NCBI RefSeq assembly: GCF_022878925.1
Contig: NZ_CP084626.1
Span: forward strand, 1,488,001 to 1,552,000
Direction of reading: 5' to 3'
From: Caballeronia sp. TF1N1
GTDB taxonomy: Bacteria; Pseudomonadota; Gammaproteobacteria; Burkholderiales; Burkholderiaceae
Length of the DNA: 64,000 nucleotides
Part shown: positions 27,041 through 36,179 of the stretch, piece by piece
Position numbering within the stretch: position 1 is the first letter of the stretch
Layout: every line of letters begins with the position of its first letter
The notes under the pieces: model-generated
Seen by the model: only the letters and a program-made list of their open reading frames with translations
Databases searched by the model: none
Told to the model about the DNA's origin: nothing
Program-made: the position numbers and the translations under genes

Positions 27041-28924
27041 ATGCCTTTGCCTACCGCCCCGGCCAAGCTCGGCCATCTCCTCCCGGCTGAGGAATACAAA
27101 GCCAAAGCCCGGCCGTCGAAGCAGAAGAAACAGACGTCGTCATCCGGCGACGAGGAAAACGGCGCGGTCCAGACCGTCGCCGCCGAGCGTCCCGCGGCGA
27201 ATGCCGCGCATACGCTGCGTTCCATCGCAAGCGAGGTGCTGACCCAGATTCCGCTCGAAGCGCCGAGCGAAGCCGTCATGCCCGCCGCGCCCGCACCCGC
27301 CACGCGCGCACGCCGCACCAAACAGACCGCCGCGCTCCTGCAGCCGGCGCCGAACGCGCGTCAGGCAGCCGATGAAGCCGCGCCCGCAACGCCTGCCGAA
27401 CCCGCCGCGCGCGAAGCCCGTACCGGCCGCGCGGATGCACCCGTCGCGCCCGCGGCCACGACCGCCGCGCGCGCCGCGAAAGAGCCGGCCGCGCAGAACA
27501 AACGCCGTCAGCGCGGCGTGCAGGAAGCCGAATTGCACAAGCTTTTCGTGCTCGATACCAACGTGCTGATGCACGATCCGAGCTCGCTCTTCCGCTTCGA
27601 GGAGCACGACGTCTATCTGCCGATGATGACGCTCGAAGAACTCGACAATCACAAGAAGGGCATGTCGGAAGTCGCGCGCAATGCGCGTCAGGTGAGTCGC
27701 ACGCTCGACGCGCTCGTTGCGCACGCGGGCGAGATGTCGGCGGGGCTGCCGCTCGCCGCGCAGGGTAATCGCGACGCGCTCGGACGGCTCTACTTCCAGA
27801 CGACGCTCACCGATATCGAACCGGTCGAAGGCTTGCCTGTCGGCAAGGCGGACAACCAGATTCTCGGCGTCGTGCGCGCGTTGCAGAAAGAGCGCCCGGA
27901 CCGGCAGGTCGTGCTGGTGTCGAAAGACATCAACATGCGTATCAAGGCGCATGCGCTCGGCTTGCCCGCCGAAGACTACTTCAACGATCAGGTTCTCGAA
28001 GACAAGGACCTGCTCTATTCGGGCGTACGCGCGCTGCCGCAGGACTTCTGGACCAAGCACGCCAAGGGCATGGAGAGCTGGCAGGACACGAAAACCGGCA
28101 CCACGTATTACCGCGTGACTGGTCCGCTGTGTTCGTCGATGCTCGTCAACGAGTTCGTCTATCTGGAGCCGCAGAACGGCGAGCCGTCGTTCCATGCGGT
28201 GGTGCGCGAGTTGAACGGCAAGACGGCGCTCTTGCAGACGCTGCGCGACTACGGCCATCACAAGAACAACGTGTGGGGCATCACGGCGCGCAATCGCGAG
28301 CAGAACTTCGCGCTCAACTTGCTGATGAACCCGGAGGTCGATTTCGTCACCCTGCTCGGTCAGGCCGGCACCGGCAAGACGCTCATGGCGCTTGCCGCCG
28401 GCTTGGCGCAAGTGCTCGACGACAAGCGCTACAACGAGATCATCGTGACGCGCGCGACCGTGCCGGTGGGCGAGGACATCGGCTTTTTGCCGGGCACCGA
28501 GGAAGAGAAGATGCAGCCGTGGATGGGCGCATTCGACGACAACCTCGAAGTCCTGCAGAAAACCGACGATGCCGCCGGCGAATGGGGCCGCGCGGCGACG
28601 CAAGAACTGATTCGCTCGCGTCTCAAGGTGAAGAGCATGAACTTCATGCGCGGCCGGACGTTCGTGGATAAGTACGTGATCATCGACGAGGCGCAGAATC
28701 TCACGCCCAAGCAGATGAAGACGCTCGTCACGCGCGCGGGTCCGGGCACGAAGATCATTTGCCTGGGCAATATCGCGCAGATCGACACGCCTTATCTGAC
28801 TGAAGGCAGTTCCGGCCTGACGTACGTGGTGGATCGCTTCAAGGGATGGACGCATAGCGGCCATGTGACGCTTGCGCGCGGCGAGCGCTCGCGTCTGGCG
28901 GATTACGCGTCGGATATTTTGTAA
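27041..28924 (+). CDS. PIN-domain plus PhoH ATPase protein (PhoH2 type)
   Basis: This 627-residue predicted RNA helicase-nuclease joins an N-terminal PIN ribonuclease domain to a PhoH SF1-like ATPase. The PIN domain begins KLFVLDTNVLMHD (D172) with acidic residues at E199/E200, D271 and D296. The PhoH part has Walker A GQAGTGKT (440-447) and Walker B VIIDEAQNLTPKQ. The first about 160 residues are an Ala/Pro-rich, charged, probably disordered extension not found in the about 440-560-residue relatives. The ATG at 27041 has GAGGGA about 5 nt upstream. It is followed by a clear terminator, so it ends its transcript. Confidence 0.9.
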   Translation: MPLPTAPAKLGHLLPAEEYKAKARPSKQKKQTSSSGDEENGAVQTVAAERPAANAAHTLRSIASEVLTQIPLEAPSEAVMPAAPAPATRARRTKQTAALLQPAPNARQAADEAAPATPAEPAAREARTGRADAPVAPAATTAARAAKEPAAQNKRRQRGVQEAELHKLFVLDTNVLMHDPSSLFRFEEHDVYLPMMTLEELDNHKKGMSEVARNARQVSRTLDALVAHAGEMSAGLPLAAQGNRDALGRLYFQTTLTDIEPVEGLPVGKADNQILGVVRALQKERPDRQVVLVSKDINMRIKAHALGLPAEDYFNDQVLEDKDLLYSGVRALPQDFWTKHAKGMESWQDTKTGTTYYRVTGPLCSSMLVNEFVYLEPQNGEPSFHAVVRELNGKTALLQTLRDYGHHKNNVWGITARNREQNFALNLLMNPEVDFVTLLGQAGTGKTLMALAAGLAQVLDDKRYNEIIVTRATVPVGEDIGFLPGTEEEKMQPWMGAFDDNLEVLQKTDDAAGEWGRAATQELIRSRLKVKSMNFMRGRTFVDKYVIIDEAQNLTPKQMKTLVTRAGPGTKIICLGNIAQIDTPYLTEGSSGLTYVVDRFKGWTHSGHVTLARGERSRLADYASDIL

Positions 28925-28941
28925 GCGCTTTTGACTTGACG

Positions 28942-28975
28942 AAACGGCCCGGTGAAGCGATTCGCCGGGCCGTTT
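28942..28975 (+). terminator. Intrinsic terminator after the PhoH gene
   Basis: A perfect 11-bp GC-rich stem (28942-28952 with 28965-28975), a 12-nt loop and a short T stretch lie 17 bp past the stop codon. Confidence 0.8.
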
Positions 28976-29117
28976 CTATTCGTCCGATCGTTTCGCCACT
29001 GCAACACTTACGACGCAAACTTCATGTGATGTCTCAGGAAAACTTGCCGCACGTCCGTTCGGCGGTCTAGTATCGACAGACTGCCCTCTTTTGGCGAGAT
29101 GCTGCTCGCCGTCTGCA

Positions 29118-30482
29118 ATGCGTCGAATCTGGCTGCCGCTTCTTGTCTCCGTTCTGCTCGCCGCGTGTGGAAGCGTGCCGCAGGAGAGCGCGCGCAAGCC
29201 GGCGGCATCGTCGACAGCCGCGAATCGCACGTACAAGCCGCCTGCTGGTTTCCCGACTTTCGTCGACCATAGCGTCGGGCGCGAGGAAATCTCGATTCAG
29301 GCGATGGCGCTCGTTGGTGTGCCGTATCGATGGGGTGGGAATACGCCGGAAGCGGGCTTCGATTGCAGCGGACTCGTACGCTACGTGGTGGATCGCGCGG
29401 CATCGGTGAATCTGCCGCGAACGACCGCCGAGATGAGCGGGCGCGGGGAATCGATCGAGCCGGACGGCGTTGCGCCCGGCGATCTGATTTTCTTCAACAC
29501 GACGGGGCGGGCGCATTCGCATGTCGGGATTTATGTCGGCAAGTTGCGGTTCGTGAATGCGCCATCGACGGGCGGGACGGTCCGGCTCGAATATTTGACC
29601 AATCCTTATTGGGCAAAGCGTTTCGACGGAATCCGGCGCGTTGCGCCGCCGAAGAGCGAGCCCGCGCCTTTCGATGCGCCGACGTACTTGGCGTCGCCTG
29701 CTGGATCTGACGTGCCGACGGCGGCGGGTGCGAGCGCTCAGGCTTCGGCCAATGGACGGTTATCTTCGACGCCTACCGATTCATATGCTCGGGAAAGCGC
29801 GGCGGGGACGGGTAACGAGGCATATCAACCGGCTGTATCGGCATTGAATGCGGGGGAACGGCGAAGCACGGTGACCAATGCCGCACGATCCAACGCCGAT
29901 GCGTTCGAGCCGCCGCCATCCAGGTTGAGTGCAGCGCAGCGGCAGGCGCTTGCGGCCGGCGCGACGGCCAGTTCCGCGCGATCGAATGCCGATGTTTTCG
30001 AGCCGCTCCCATCGACCTTGACCGCGGCGCAGCGGCAGGCACTCGCGGCTACCCGTACTGCACAATCCAGTACCGATGCCTTCGAGCCGCCGCCACCTTC
30101 TTTGAGCGCAGCGCAGCGTCAAGCGCTTGCGGCAGGTGCAAGCACCAATACCGCACGATCCAGCGCCGACGCCTTCGAACCTCCGCCACCCGCCTTAAGC
30201 GCCGCACAACGCCAAGCCCGCCTTGCCGGTGCAATCGCGCCATCCGCGGTGGCAGGCTCGGCAAACGCTTCCCCCGATCCTATCCAAGCCGCCGCTGACG
30301 CCTTCGAACCGCCGCCGCCGACGTCGAACGTCGCACGCAAGCAAGCGCGCGCGGCGCAGGCAACGAGCGATCCCGCCGATCCGCCCGCGCACGTCATCCG
30401 CGCATCGACCGGCTCGCTTACCGCGCCGCGTTCGAACCAAGCTGACGATCCCATCGCGCGCTTCGCCACCGGCAGCAACTGA
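29118..30482 (+). CDS. NlpC/P60 peptidoglycan hydrolase lipoprotein with repeat tail
   Basis: The 454-residue predicted lipoprotein has a lipobox LLAAC with the lipidated cysteine at C17. An NlpC/P60 endopeptidase domain follows (about 55-180), with catalytic C83 in FDCSGLV and H135 in HSHVGIYVG. Such enzymes cut D-Glu-meso-DAP crosslinks in the cell wall. The domain is preceded by PYRWGGNTPEAG, typical of Spr/MepS-like proteins. The remaining about 270 residues are low-complexity, including five copies of an AFEPPP...AAQRQA repeat. MepS relatives end after the catalytic domain, so the tail is unusual. The ATG at 29118 is chosen because it begins the signal sequence. Confidence 0.85.
   Translation: MRRIWLPLLVSVLLAACGSVPQESARKPAASSTAANRTYKPPAGFPTFVDHSVGREEISIQAMALVGVPYRWGGNTPEAGFDCSGLVRYVVDRAASVNLPRTTAEMSGRGESIEPDGVAPGDLIFFNTTGRAHSHVGIYVGKLRFVNAPSTGGTVRLEYLTNPYWAKRFDGIRRVAPPKSEPAPFDAPTYLASPAGSDVPTAAGASAQASANGRLSSTPTDSYARESAAGTGNEAYQPAVSALNAGERRSTVTNAARSNADAFEPPPSRLSAAQRQALAAGATASSARSNADVFEPLPSTLTAAQRQALAATRTAQSSTDAFEPPPPSLSAAQRQALAAGASTNTARSSADAFEPPPPALSAAQRQARLAGAIAPSAVAGSANASPDPIQAAADAFEPPPPTSNVARKQARAAQATSDPADPPAHVIRASTGSLTAPRSNQADDPIARFATGSN
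29883..30359 (+). repeat. Five imperfect coding repeats of about 28-31 codons
   Basis: The unit is roughly ADAFEPPPxxLSAAQRQA followed by an Ala/Ser/Thr spacer. The central Phe recurs at residues 263, 294, 322, 353 and 396 of the lipoprotein, giving spacings of 31, 28, 31 and 43. The last unit is degenerate and follows a longer spacer. The underlying DNA repeats are diverged at third positions. Confidence 0.85.
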
Positions 30483-30789
30483 GACTCACACGAGATTCAA
30501 GGCGCGCGGTCGCGTCCCGAACACCGGCTTTAAGGCCGGAATCTCTTCGTCGCGCTGTTCGCGTCTGCCGTTTCGTGTCTGTCCGCGTTGCCCTATATCG
30601 CCGGATTTAGGCTTCATGGATAGAAATAGCCCTTCGGTTACGGCACCGCCGCGCGCGGCTCAAGCGCATCCAATACATATCGAACCGAGCGAAACGCAAC
30701 CCCATCGCCATCCACAGTCGTCGCCCCTCTCTGCTATCGTGACTGGATCCCGCCGCGACAGGCGGCGCAATCAGAAGGAGCCAATCACC
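30483..30789. other. Intergenic region before the SDR gene (307 bp)
   Basis: No gene is supported. A small palindrome at 30524-30539 may be a weak terminator for the lipoprotein gene. The 3' end carries AGAAGGAG just before 30790, the ribosome site of the next gene. Confidence 0.4.
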
Positions 30790-31596
30790 ATGGACTTGGG
30801 TCTTGCCGGGAAAGTCGTCCTGATCACGGGCGGCAGCAAGGGAATCGGTTTTGCATGCGCGAAAGCCTTTGCAAGCGAAGGCGCAAAAGTCGCGATCGTC
30901 TCGCGCGATGCCGCTAACCTCGCGCGCGCCCGCGAACAACTCGCGAAAGAAGGTCATCACGTGCATCTCGCCCGCGCCGATCTGCACGAAGCGCACAGCG
31001 CCGAAGATGTCGTCGAGGAAGCGAGCGCCGCGCTCGGCCCCATCGACATCCTGATCAACAGCGCCGGCGCCGCGCGACGCTACGATCCCGACACGCTCGA
31101 CGCTGCCGCGTACAAAGCCGCGATGGACGCGAAATACTTCTCCTACGTCTATCCGCAGCAAGTGGTGCTAAAGCGCATGGCCGAACGTTTGCGCGGCGAT
31201 CCGAACATCGAGCCGGGCGCGATCGTGAATATTGTCGGCATGGGCGGCAAAATCGCGTCGGACATTCATATCGCGGGCGGCGCGGCCAATGCGGCGCTCA
31301 TGCTCAATACCGTCGGCCTTGCGCATCACTATGCCAAGCTCGGCATTCGCATCAACGCGATCAATCCGGGATCGACGCTCACCGAACGCGTCGAGGAAGC
31401 CCTCGCGCTCGAAGCCGAACGGCAAGGCACGACACGCGACGCCGTGCTCGCCGAGAGCCAGTCGAAGGTGCCGCTAGGCCGCTACGCGAAACCCGAGGAA
31501 ATCGCCGACGTCGCGCTGTTCCTGGCGAGCCGTCGCGCGAGTTATGTATCGGGCGCAATCATTCCGATGGACGGAGTGTCGTCGCCGATCATCTGA
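30790..31596 (+). CDS. SDR-fold protein lacking the catalytic tetrad
   Basis: This 268-residue protein has a classical short-chain dehydrogenase fold: cofactor motif TGGSKGIG (13-20), ILINSAGA, and the closing YVSGAIIPMDG. When IVNIVGMGGKIAS and IAGGAANAAL are placed on the standard pattern without gaps, the catalytic Ser, Tyr and Lys positions become G150, G163 and N167. The helix Asn position is D113. The usual proton-relay chemistry should therefore be lost, although dinucleotide binding looks intact. The ATG at 30790 has an AGAAGGAG 9 nt upstream. Many annotations would call it a 3-oxoacyl-ACP reductase; that activity is doubtful. Confidence 0.85.
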   Translation: MDLGLAGKVVLITGGSKGIGFACAKAFASEGAKVAIVSRDAANLARAREQLAKEGHHVHLARADLHEAHSAEDVVEEASAALGPIDILINSAGAARRYDPDTLDAAAYKAAMDAKYFSYVYPQQVVLKRMAERLRGDPNIEPGAIVNIVGMGGKIASDIHIAGGAANAALMLNTVGLAHHYAKLGIRINAINPGSTLTERVEEALALEAERQGTTRDAVLAESQSKVPLGRYAKPEEIADVALFLASRRASYVSGAIIPMDGVSSPII

Positions 31597-31642
31597 GAGC
31601 GACGCCGCCGAGCGCGGCAATCGATTTGCAACAGATGCAAAA

Positions 31643-31665
31643 CGGCCCCGTCGTGAACGGGGCCG
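31643..31665 (-). terminator. Terminator of the DUF47-pit operon
   Basis: A perfect 9-bp GC-rich stem (31643-31651 with 31657-31665) and a 5-nt loop are followed on the minus strand by TTTTGC. It is 13 bp past the pit stop. Confidence 0.8.
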
Positions 31666-31678
31666 CTGAAGAAACCGA

Positions 31679-32689
31679 CTACAAGATACGGTGGCCGATC
31701 CACCAACCGACCGCCGCGAGCACCGCGGATGCCGGAATAGTCAAGATCCACGCCCACACGATATTTCCCGCGACGCCCCAGCGCACCGCGCTGAATTTCT
31801 GCGTTGCCCCGACACCGACGATGGCGCCCGTGATCGTATGCGTGGTGGACACTGGAATGCCGAGGAACGATGCGACGAAGAGCGTGATCGCCCCGCCCGT
31901 TTCCGCGCAAAATCCACCGACGGGCTTGAGCTTGGTGATCTTCTGGCCCATGGTACGCACGATGCGCCAGCCGCCGAACAAGGTTCCAAGACCCATCGAC
32001 AGGTAACACAAACCGATGACCCAGATAGGCGGCGCGTCTGCCGCGGAAGAAGCGTAGCCAGTCGCGATCAGCAGCATCCAGATGATGCCGATGGTCTTCT
32101 GGGCGTCATTCCCACCGTGGCCGAGCGAATAGAGCCCGGCGGAAATGAGCTGCAAGCGCCGGAAGCGCCTATCTACCTTCGATGGTGGCGTGCGGAAATA
32201 CAGCCACGACACGAGCAGCATGAAAAACGAGCCGAGCACGAAGCCGAGCAGCGGCGAAATGAAAATGAACGCGACAGTCTTCAGAAGACCGTCCATGTTG
32301 AGCGATCCCCAGCCCGACTTGGCGAGCGCGGCACCGACGAGTCCGCCGATCAGCGCGTGCGACGAGCTAGACGGAATGCCGTAGTGCCATGTGACGATAT
32401 TCCAGCCGATCGCGCCGACGAGCGCGCCGAAAATCACGTAGTGATCGACGATATCGGGATCGATCGTTCCCTTGCCGACGGTCGCCGCGACCTTCAGGTG
32501 GAAGATGAAATACGCGATGACGTTGAACGCCGCCGCGAAAGCGACCGCTTGTTGCGGCTTGAGCACGCCGGTGGAGACCACCGTGGCGATGGAGTTGGCC
32601 GCGTCGTGGAAGCCGTTCATGAAGTCGAACGCGAGCGCGACTATGACGAGCAAGGCGACTGCCCAGATGGCGAGTTGAATCGAATGCAT
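31679..32689 (-). CDS. pit: PiT-family inorganic phosphate transporter
   Basis: The 336-residue cation-coupled phosphate permease has about ten membrane segments. The two inverted PiT signatures are visible: FDFMNGFHDAANSIATVVSTG near the N-terminus and YSLGHGGNDAQKTIGIIW in the second half. It lies 101 bp downstream of a DUF47 gene on the minus strand, the usual pairing for low-affinity phosphate uptake. Confidence 0.92.
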   Translation of the reverse strand: MHSIQLAIWAVALLVIVALAFDFMNGFHDAANSIATVVSTGVLKPQQAVAFAAAFNVIAYFIFHLKVAATVGKGTIDPDIVDHYVIFGALVGAIGWNIVTWHYGIPSSSSHALIGGLVGAALAKSGWGSLNMDGLLKTVAFIFISPLLGFVLGSFFMLLVSWLYFRTPPSKVDRRFRRLQLISAGLYSLGHGGNDAQKTIGIIWMLLIATGYASSAADAPPIWVIGLCYLSMGLGTLFGGWRIVRTMGQKITKLKPVGGFCAETGGAITLFVASFLGIPVSTTHTITGAIVGVGATQKFSAVRWGVAGNIVWAWILTIPASAVLAAVGWWIGHRIL

Positions 32690-32790
32690 CGGTTGCTTTT
32701 GTTTTGACCAGCTGTGAAAAGCGCCGGTTTTGTCCTCTTGACCCGCCGCACGGAGCTTTGATCACGCGCTGGCGGGCATGGCCGGCGTGG

Positions 32791-33417
32791 TCAGGCGTTT
32801 TCCAGAACGATGCCTTCGATGATGTTCGCGACGTCTTCGCACTTGTCGGTGATCGTCTCCAGCAACTCGTAGATGGCCTTCAGCTTGATCAGCGTCTTGA
32901 CGTCGTCTTCCTCGCGGAAAAGTTTCGACATGGCGGAGCGCAAGACGCGGTCGGCGTCGGATTCCAGGCGGTCGATTTCTTCGCAGATCTTCAGGATTTC
33001 GCTCGCGCGCTTCATGTCCGCGAGCAATTCGACCGCCTTCTGCACACGCAGGCACGTCGCCGTGCAGATGTGCGCGAGCTGGCTCGCCTCGGAAGTCACC
33101 GCGCGTACGTCGTAGAGCGAAATGGCCGTGGCGACGTCCTCCATCAAGTCGAGGATGTCGTCCATCGTCGTGATGAGCTTGTGGATTTCGTCGCGATCGA
33201 GCGGCGTGATGAAAGTCTTGTGCAGCAGATCGATGGTTTCGTGCGTGAGCTTGTCGGCGCGCTTTTCGGCCGTCTGGACGTTCTGCTTGTGGACCTCGGC
33301 TTCGTCGAGGTTATCGATCAGCAATTCGAGCTCGCGGCTTGCATCGATGATGCATTTCGCGTGCGCGTTGAAAATCTCGAAGAATTTGCCCTCGGTGGGC
33401 ATGAAACGACCGAACAT
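32791..33417 (-). CDS. DUF47 / PhoU-like phosphate transport regulator
   Basis: This 208-residue all-helical PhoU-related protein typically accompanies PiT transporters and modulates phosphate uptake. Repeated acidic helix motifs such as ITTMDDILDLMEDV and ETITDKCEDVANIIEG are typical of the metal-binding bundle. The start at 33417 (MFGRFMPTEGKFFEIF) matches the family N-terminus and has GGGA upstream. An open extension further upstream is low-complexity and was not used. Confidence 0.9.
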   Translation of the reverse strand: MFGRFMPTEGKFFEIFNAHAKCIIDASRELELLIDNLDEAEVHKQNVQTAEKRADKLTHETIDLLHKTFITPLDRDEIHKLITTMDDILDLMEDVATAISLYDVRAVTSEASQLAHICTATCLRVQKAVELLADMKRASEILKICEEIDRLESDADRVLRSAMSKLFREEDDVKTLIKLKAIYELLETITDKCEDVANIIEGIVLENA

Positions 33418-33568
33418 GAAAATCCCGAAAAATGGGTCAATGAGACAGACATCAAACCGACATATTGTACCTTTGCCCGGCAGCCCACGCACCGCGCGCG
33501 AAGCGCCGCGCGGCGCGTGTCGACACGAAGTCTTGACATCGAGCAGAAGGGATGCGCAGCTTCGGGCG

Positions 33569-34954
33569 TTATTCGCCGTAAAAACTCTGCGCGCCGGCAA
33601 AATTGTCGAACTTCGTGTATTGGCCGTGAAAAGTCAGCCGCACGGGCCCGATCGGACCATTACGCTGCTTGCCGATGATGATTTCCGCCGTGCCCTTGTC
33701 CGGGCTGTCGGGGTTATAAACTTCGTCGCGGTAGATGAAGAGAATCACGTCCGCGTCCTGCTCGATAGCGCCGGATTCCCGCAAATCCGACATGATCGGA
33801 CGCTTGTTGGGGCGCTGTTCCAGACCGCGATTCAACTGCGAAAGCGCGATCACCGGCACGTCGAGTTCTTTCGCGAGCCCCTTGAGCGAGCGCGAGATTT
33901 CCGAGATTTCGGTCGCGCGGTTTTCGCCGCCGCCGGAGCCGGACATCAGCTGCAAATAATCGACGATGATGAGCCCGAGCTTGCCGCACTGCCGCGACAA
34001 ACGCCGCGCGCGCGAGCGCAGTTCCATGGGGTTCAGGCCGCCCGTTTCATCGATGAAAAGCTGTGCCTCGCTCATTTTTTGAACCGCGTGCGTGAGCTTC
34101 GGCCAGTCTTCGTCGGTGAGGCGGCCGGTACGCATTCTGTGTTGATCCAGCCGGCCGACCGAGCCGAGCATACGCATGGTCAGTTGCGTGCCAGGCATTT
34201 CCATCGAGAAAACGGCGACGGGCAAACCATACTCCACCGCCACGTATTCGCCGATGTTCATCGAGAACGCCGTCTTACCCATCGACGGACGTCCGGCCAC
34301 GATGATCAGCTCGCCGCCGTGCATGCCCGACGTCATGCGGTCGAGGTCGACGAAACCGGTTGGCGTGCCCGTGACATCGCTTGGATTGGCCGTGTGGTAA
34401 AGCGTGTCGATGCGCTCGACAACTTGCGTAAGCAGCGGTCCAATTTCCAGAAAGCCCTGCGTGCCGCGCGCCCCGTCCTCGGCGATGGAAAACACACGCG
34501 ATTCCGCCTCGTCCAGAATCTGGCGCACTTCCTTGCCTTGCGGATTAAAGGCATCGGCGGAAATTTCATCGGCGACGGAGACCAGGCGGCGCAGCACCGC
34601 GCGATCGCGCACGATTTCCGCGTAACGGCGAATGTTCGCCGCGCTCGGCGTGTTCTGGGCAAGCGCATTCAGATACGCGAGCCCGCCCACTTCCTCGGCC
34701 TTGCCCGCCATGTTGAGCGCTTCGTAGACGGTGATGACGTCGGCGGGCCGCGTGGTCGAGATCAGCTTGCCAATGTGCTCGTAAATGATCCGATGGTCAT
34801 AGCGATAAAAATCGCCTTGCGACATCACGTCGGCGATTCGGTCCCACGCCGCGTTGTCCAGCAGCAAACCGCCGATCACCGATTGCTCGGCTTCGATCGA
34901 GTGCGGCGGAACCTTCAGCGCGTCGAGTTGCGGGTCTTTGGACGGAGCGTTCAT
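33569..34954 (-). CDS. dnaB: Replicative DNA helicase DnaB
   Basis: The 461-residue hexameric helicase unwinds DNA ahead of the replication fork. The N-terminal domain begins PHSIEAEQSVIGGLLLDN. The RecA-like motor has Walker A GRPSMGKT (221-228), Walker B LGLIIVDYLQLM and the QLNRGLEQR region. Length is standard and no intein is present. It lies downstream of the rpsF operon on the same strand but behind a strong terminator, so it should have its own promoter in the 131-bp gap. Confidence 0.97.
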   Translation of the reverse strand: MNAPSKDPQLDALKVPPHSIEAEQSVIGGLLLDNAAWDRIADVMSQGDFYRYDHRIIYEHIGKLISTTRPADVITVYEALNMAGKAEEVGGLAYLNALAQNTPSAANIRRYAEIVRDRAVLRRLVSVADEISADAFNPQGKEVRQILDEAESRVFSIAEDGARGTQGFLEIGPLLTQVVERIDTLYHTANPSDVTGTPTGFVDLDRMTSGMHGGELIIVAGRPSMGKTAFSMNIGEYVAVEYGLPVAVFSMEMPGTQLTMRMLGSVGRLDQHRMRTGRLTDEDWPKLTHAVQKMSEAQLFIDETGGLNPMELRSRARRLSRQCGKLGLIIVDYLQLMSGSGGGENRATEISEISRSLKGLAKELDVPVIALSQLNRGLEQRPNKRPIMSDLRESGAIEQDADVILFIYRDEVYNPDSPDKGTAEIIIGKQRNGPIGPVRLTFHGQYTKFDNFAGAQSFYGE

Positions 34955-34999
34955 GGGGTGGAATTATCGATGAAATAGACGCAAGCGGACAATAAAAAA

Positions 35000-35025
35000 G
35001 GCAGGAACCTGAAACGGTTCCTGCC
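35000..35025 (-). terminator. Intrinsic terminator of the rpsF-priB-rpsR-rplI operon
   Basis: A perfect 10-bp stem (35000-35009 with 35016-35025) with a 6-nt loop is followed on the minus strand by a run of six T. It is 60 bp past the rplI stop and 45 bp before dnaB. Confidence 0.93.
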
Positions 35026-35085
35026 CTTCTTTCTGCCGGACTCGGCTGGCTGGGCGTGAAGCCTTACCAGCGGTCCGCAGCGACC

Positions 35086-35541
35086 TTAGGCGTGCTCGCC
35101 CAGCACCGACACCGTGACGTCGACCAGCACGTCCGTATGCAGCGCCACTTGAACAGCGTGGTCACCCACCAGCTTCAGCGGGCCTTGCGGCAGACGCACT
35201 TGCGCCTTTTCCACTTCTGCGAAGCCTTGAGCCTTGAGTGCTTCGGCGATGTCGGCGTTCGTGACCGAGCCGAACAGACGGCCGTCCACACCTGCCTTCT
35301 GCGAGATCTGAACCGTGAAGCCGTTCAGCTTTTCGCCTTGCTTTTGCGCGGAAGCCAGCTTTTCAGCGGCAACCTTTTCGAGATCGGCGCGGCGCACTTC
35401 GAATTCGGCGATTGCGTCTTTCGTTGCGCGGCGAGCCTTCTTGCCGGGGATCAGGAAGTTACGTGCGTAGCCGTCCTTGACCTTGACGATGTCGCCCAGG
35501 TTGCCCAGGTTGACGACTTTTTCCAAAAGAATGATTTGCAT
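35086..35541 (-). CDS. rplI: 50S ribosomal protein L9
   Basis: The 151-residue protein binds 23S rRNA at the base of the L1 stalk. The N-terminal signature [19 protein letters not shown] and [13 protein letters not shown] are diagnostic, followed by the long connecting helix and the C-terminal domain. It is last in the rpsF-priB-rpsR-rplI operon, 28 bp after rpsR. Confidence 0.98.
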   Translation of the reverse strand: MQIILLEKVVNLGNLGDIVKVKDGYARNFLIPGKKARRATKDAIAEFEVRRADLEKVAAEKLASAQKQGEKLNGFTVQISQKAGVDGRLFGSVTNADIAEALKAQGFAEVEKAQVRLPQGPLKLVGDHAVQVALHTDVLVDVTVSVLGEHA

Positions 35542-35569
35542 TTTGGCTTGTTCCTTATGCGTCGTCTGA

Positions 35570-35845
35570 TTAGGCCTTGTGCAGGTCGGTGTACGGCAGG
35601 AGCGCGAGGAAACGCGCGCGCTTGATTGCCGTGTCGAGCTGGCGCTGATAGTGCGCCTTCGTGCCAGTCAGACGAGCCGGCGTGATCTTGCCGTTTTCGC
35701 CGACGAAGTCCTTCAGCGTTTCCGTGTCTTTGTAGTCGATGTACTCGACACCGGCTGCCGTGAAACGGCAGAACTTCTTGCGCTTGAAGAGCGGGTTTTG
35801 TTGCTGACGACGCTTGTCGAATTTTTTACCAGTCGGGCGGGGCAT
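35570..35845 (-). CDS. rpsR: 30S ribosomal protein S18
   Basis: The 91-residue protein forms a dimer with S6 in the platform of the small subunit. It contains the KRKKFCRF region and the core [26 protein letters not shown] with the [23 protein letters not shown] tail of S18 (only parts are cited). It starts 2 bp after the priB stop, the usual tight arrangement. Confidence 0.97.
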   Translation of the reverse strand: MPRPTGKKFDKRRQQQNPLFKRKKFCRFTAAGVEYIDYKDTETLKDFVGENGKITPARLTGTKAHYQRQLDTAIKRARFLALLPYTDLHKA

Positions 35846-35847
35846 GT

Positions 35848-36147
35848 TCAGTCCTTTCCAATGTCCTGCAATTCTGTGATGTGAAACACCAGGGTTCGTG
35901 CGTTGCGGCTTTTTTTAGCCAGAAAGCCGGTGAAGCGTGTTTCCACGCCCATCTGACAGCTTTCCAGTCTGCCGCTCACCTCGCCGGCGGCTACGGCCGG
36001 CATTGTCAGTTCGACTTGACGGGCAATGCCCGCTTCGACGACTTCCGTTCGGTGATGCAACGTGCAGCTTGCGATTGGTACGCCGGCGGGCGTGTATCGC
36101 ACCGGTTCGCGTTCCACGACGCTTGCTGTCAGTTGCAGCCTGTTCAC
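35848..36147 (-). CDS. priB: Primosomal replication protein N
   Basis: The 99-residue OB-fold protein binds single-stranded DNA and helps PriA restart stalled forks. The N-terminus [20 protein letters not shown] and the [15 protein letters not shown] strand match the family. Its place between rpsF and rpsR is conserved in beta- and gammaproteobacteria. The gap to rpsF is 32 bp. Confidence 0.95.
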   Translation of the reverse strand: MNRLQLTASVVEREPVRYTPAGVPIASCTLHHRTEVVEAGIARQVELTMPAVAAGEVSGRLESCQMGVETRFTGFLAKKSRNARTLVFHITELQDIGKD

Positions 36148-36179
36148 TTAATTCCTGGTGGCTGACGAAAATCTTCGCC

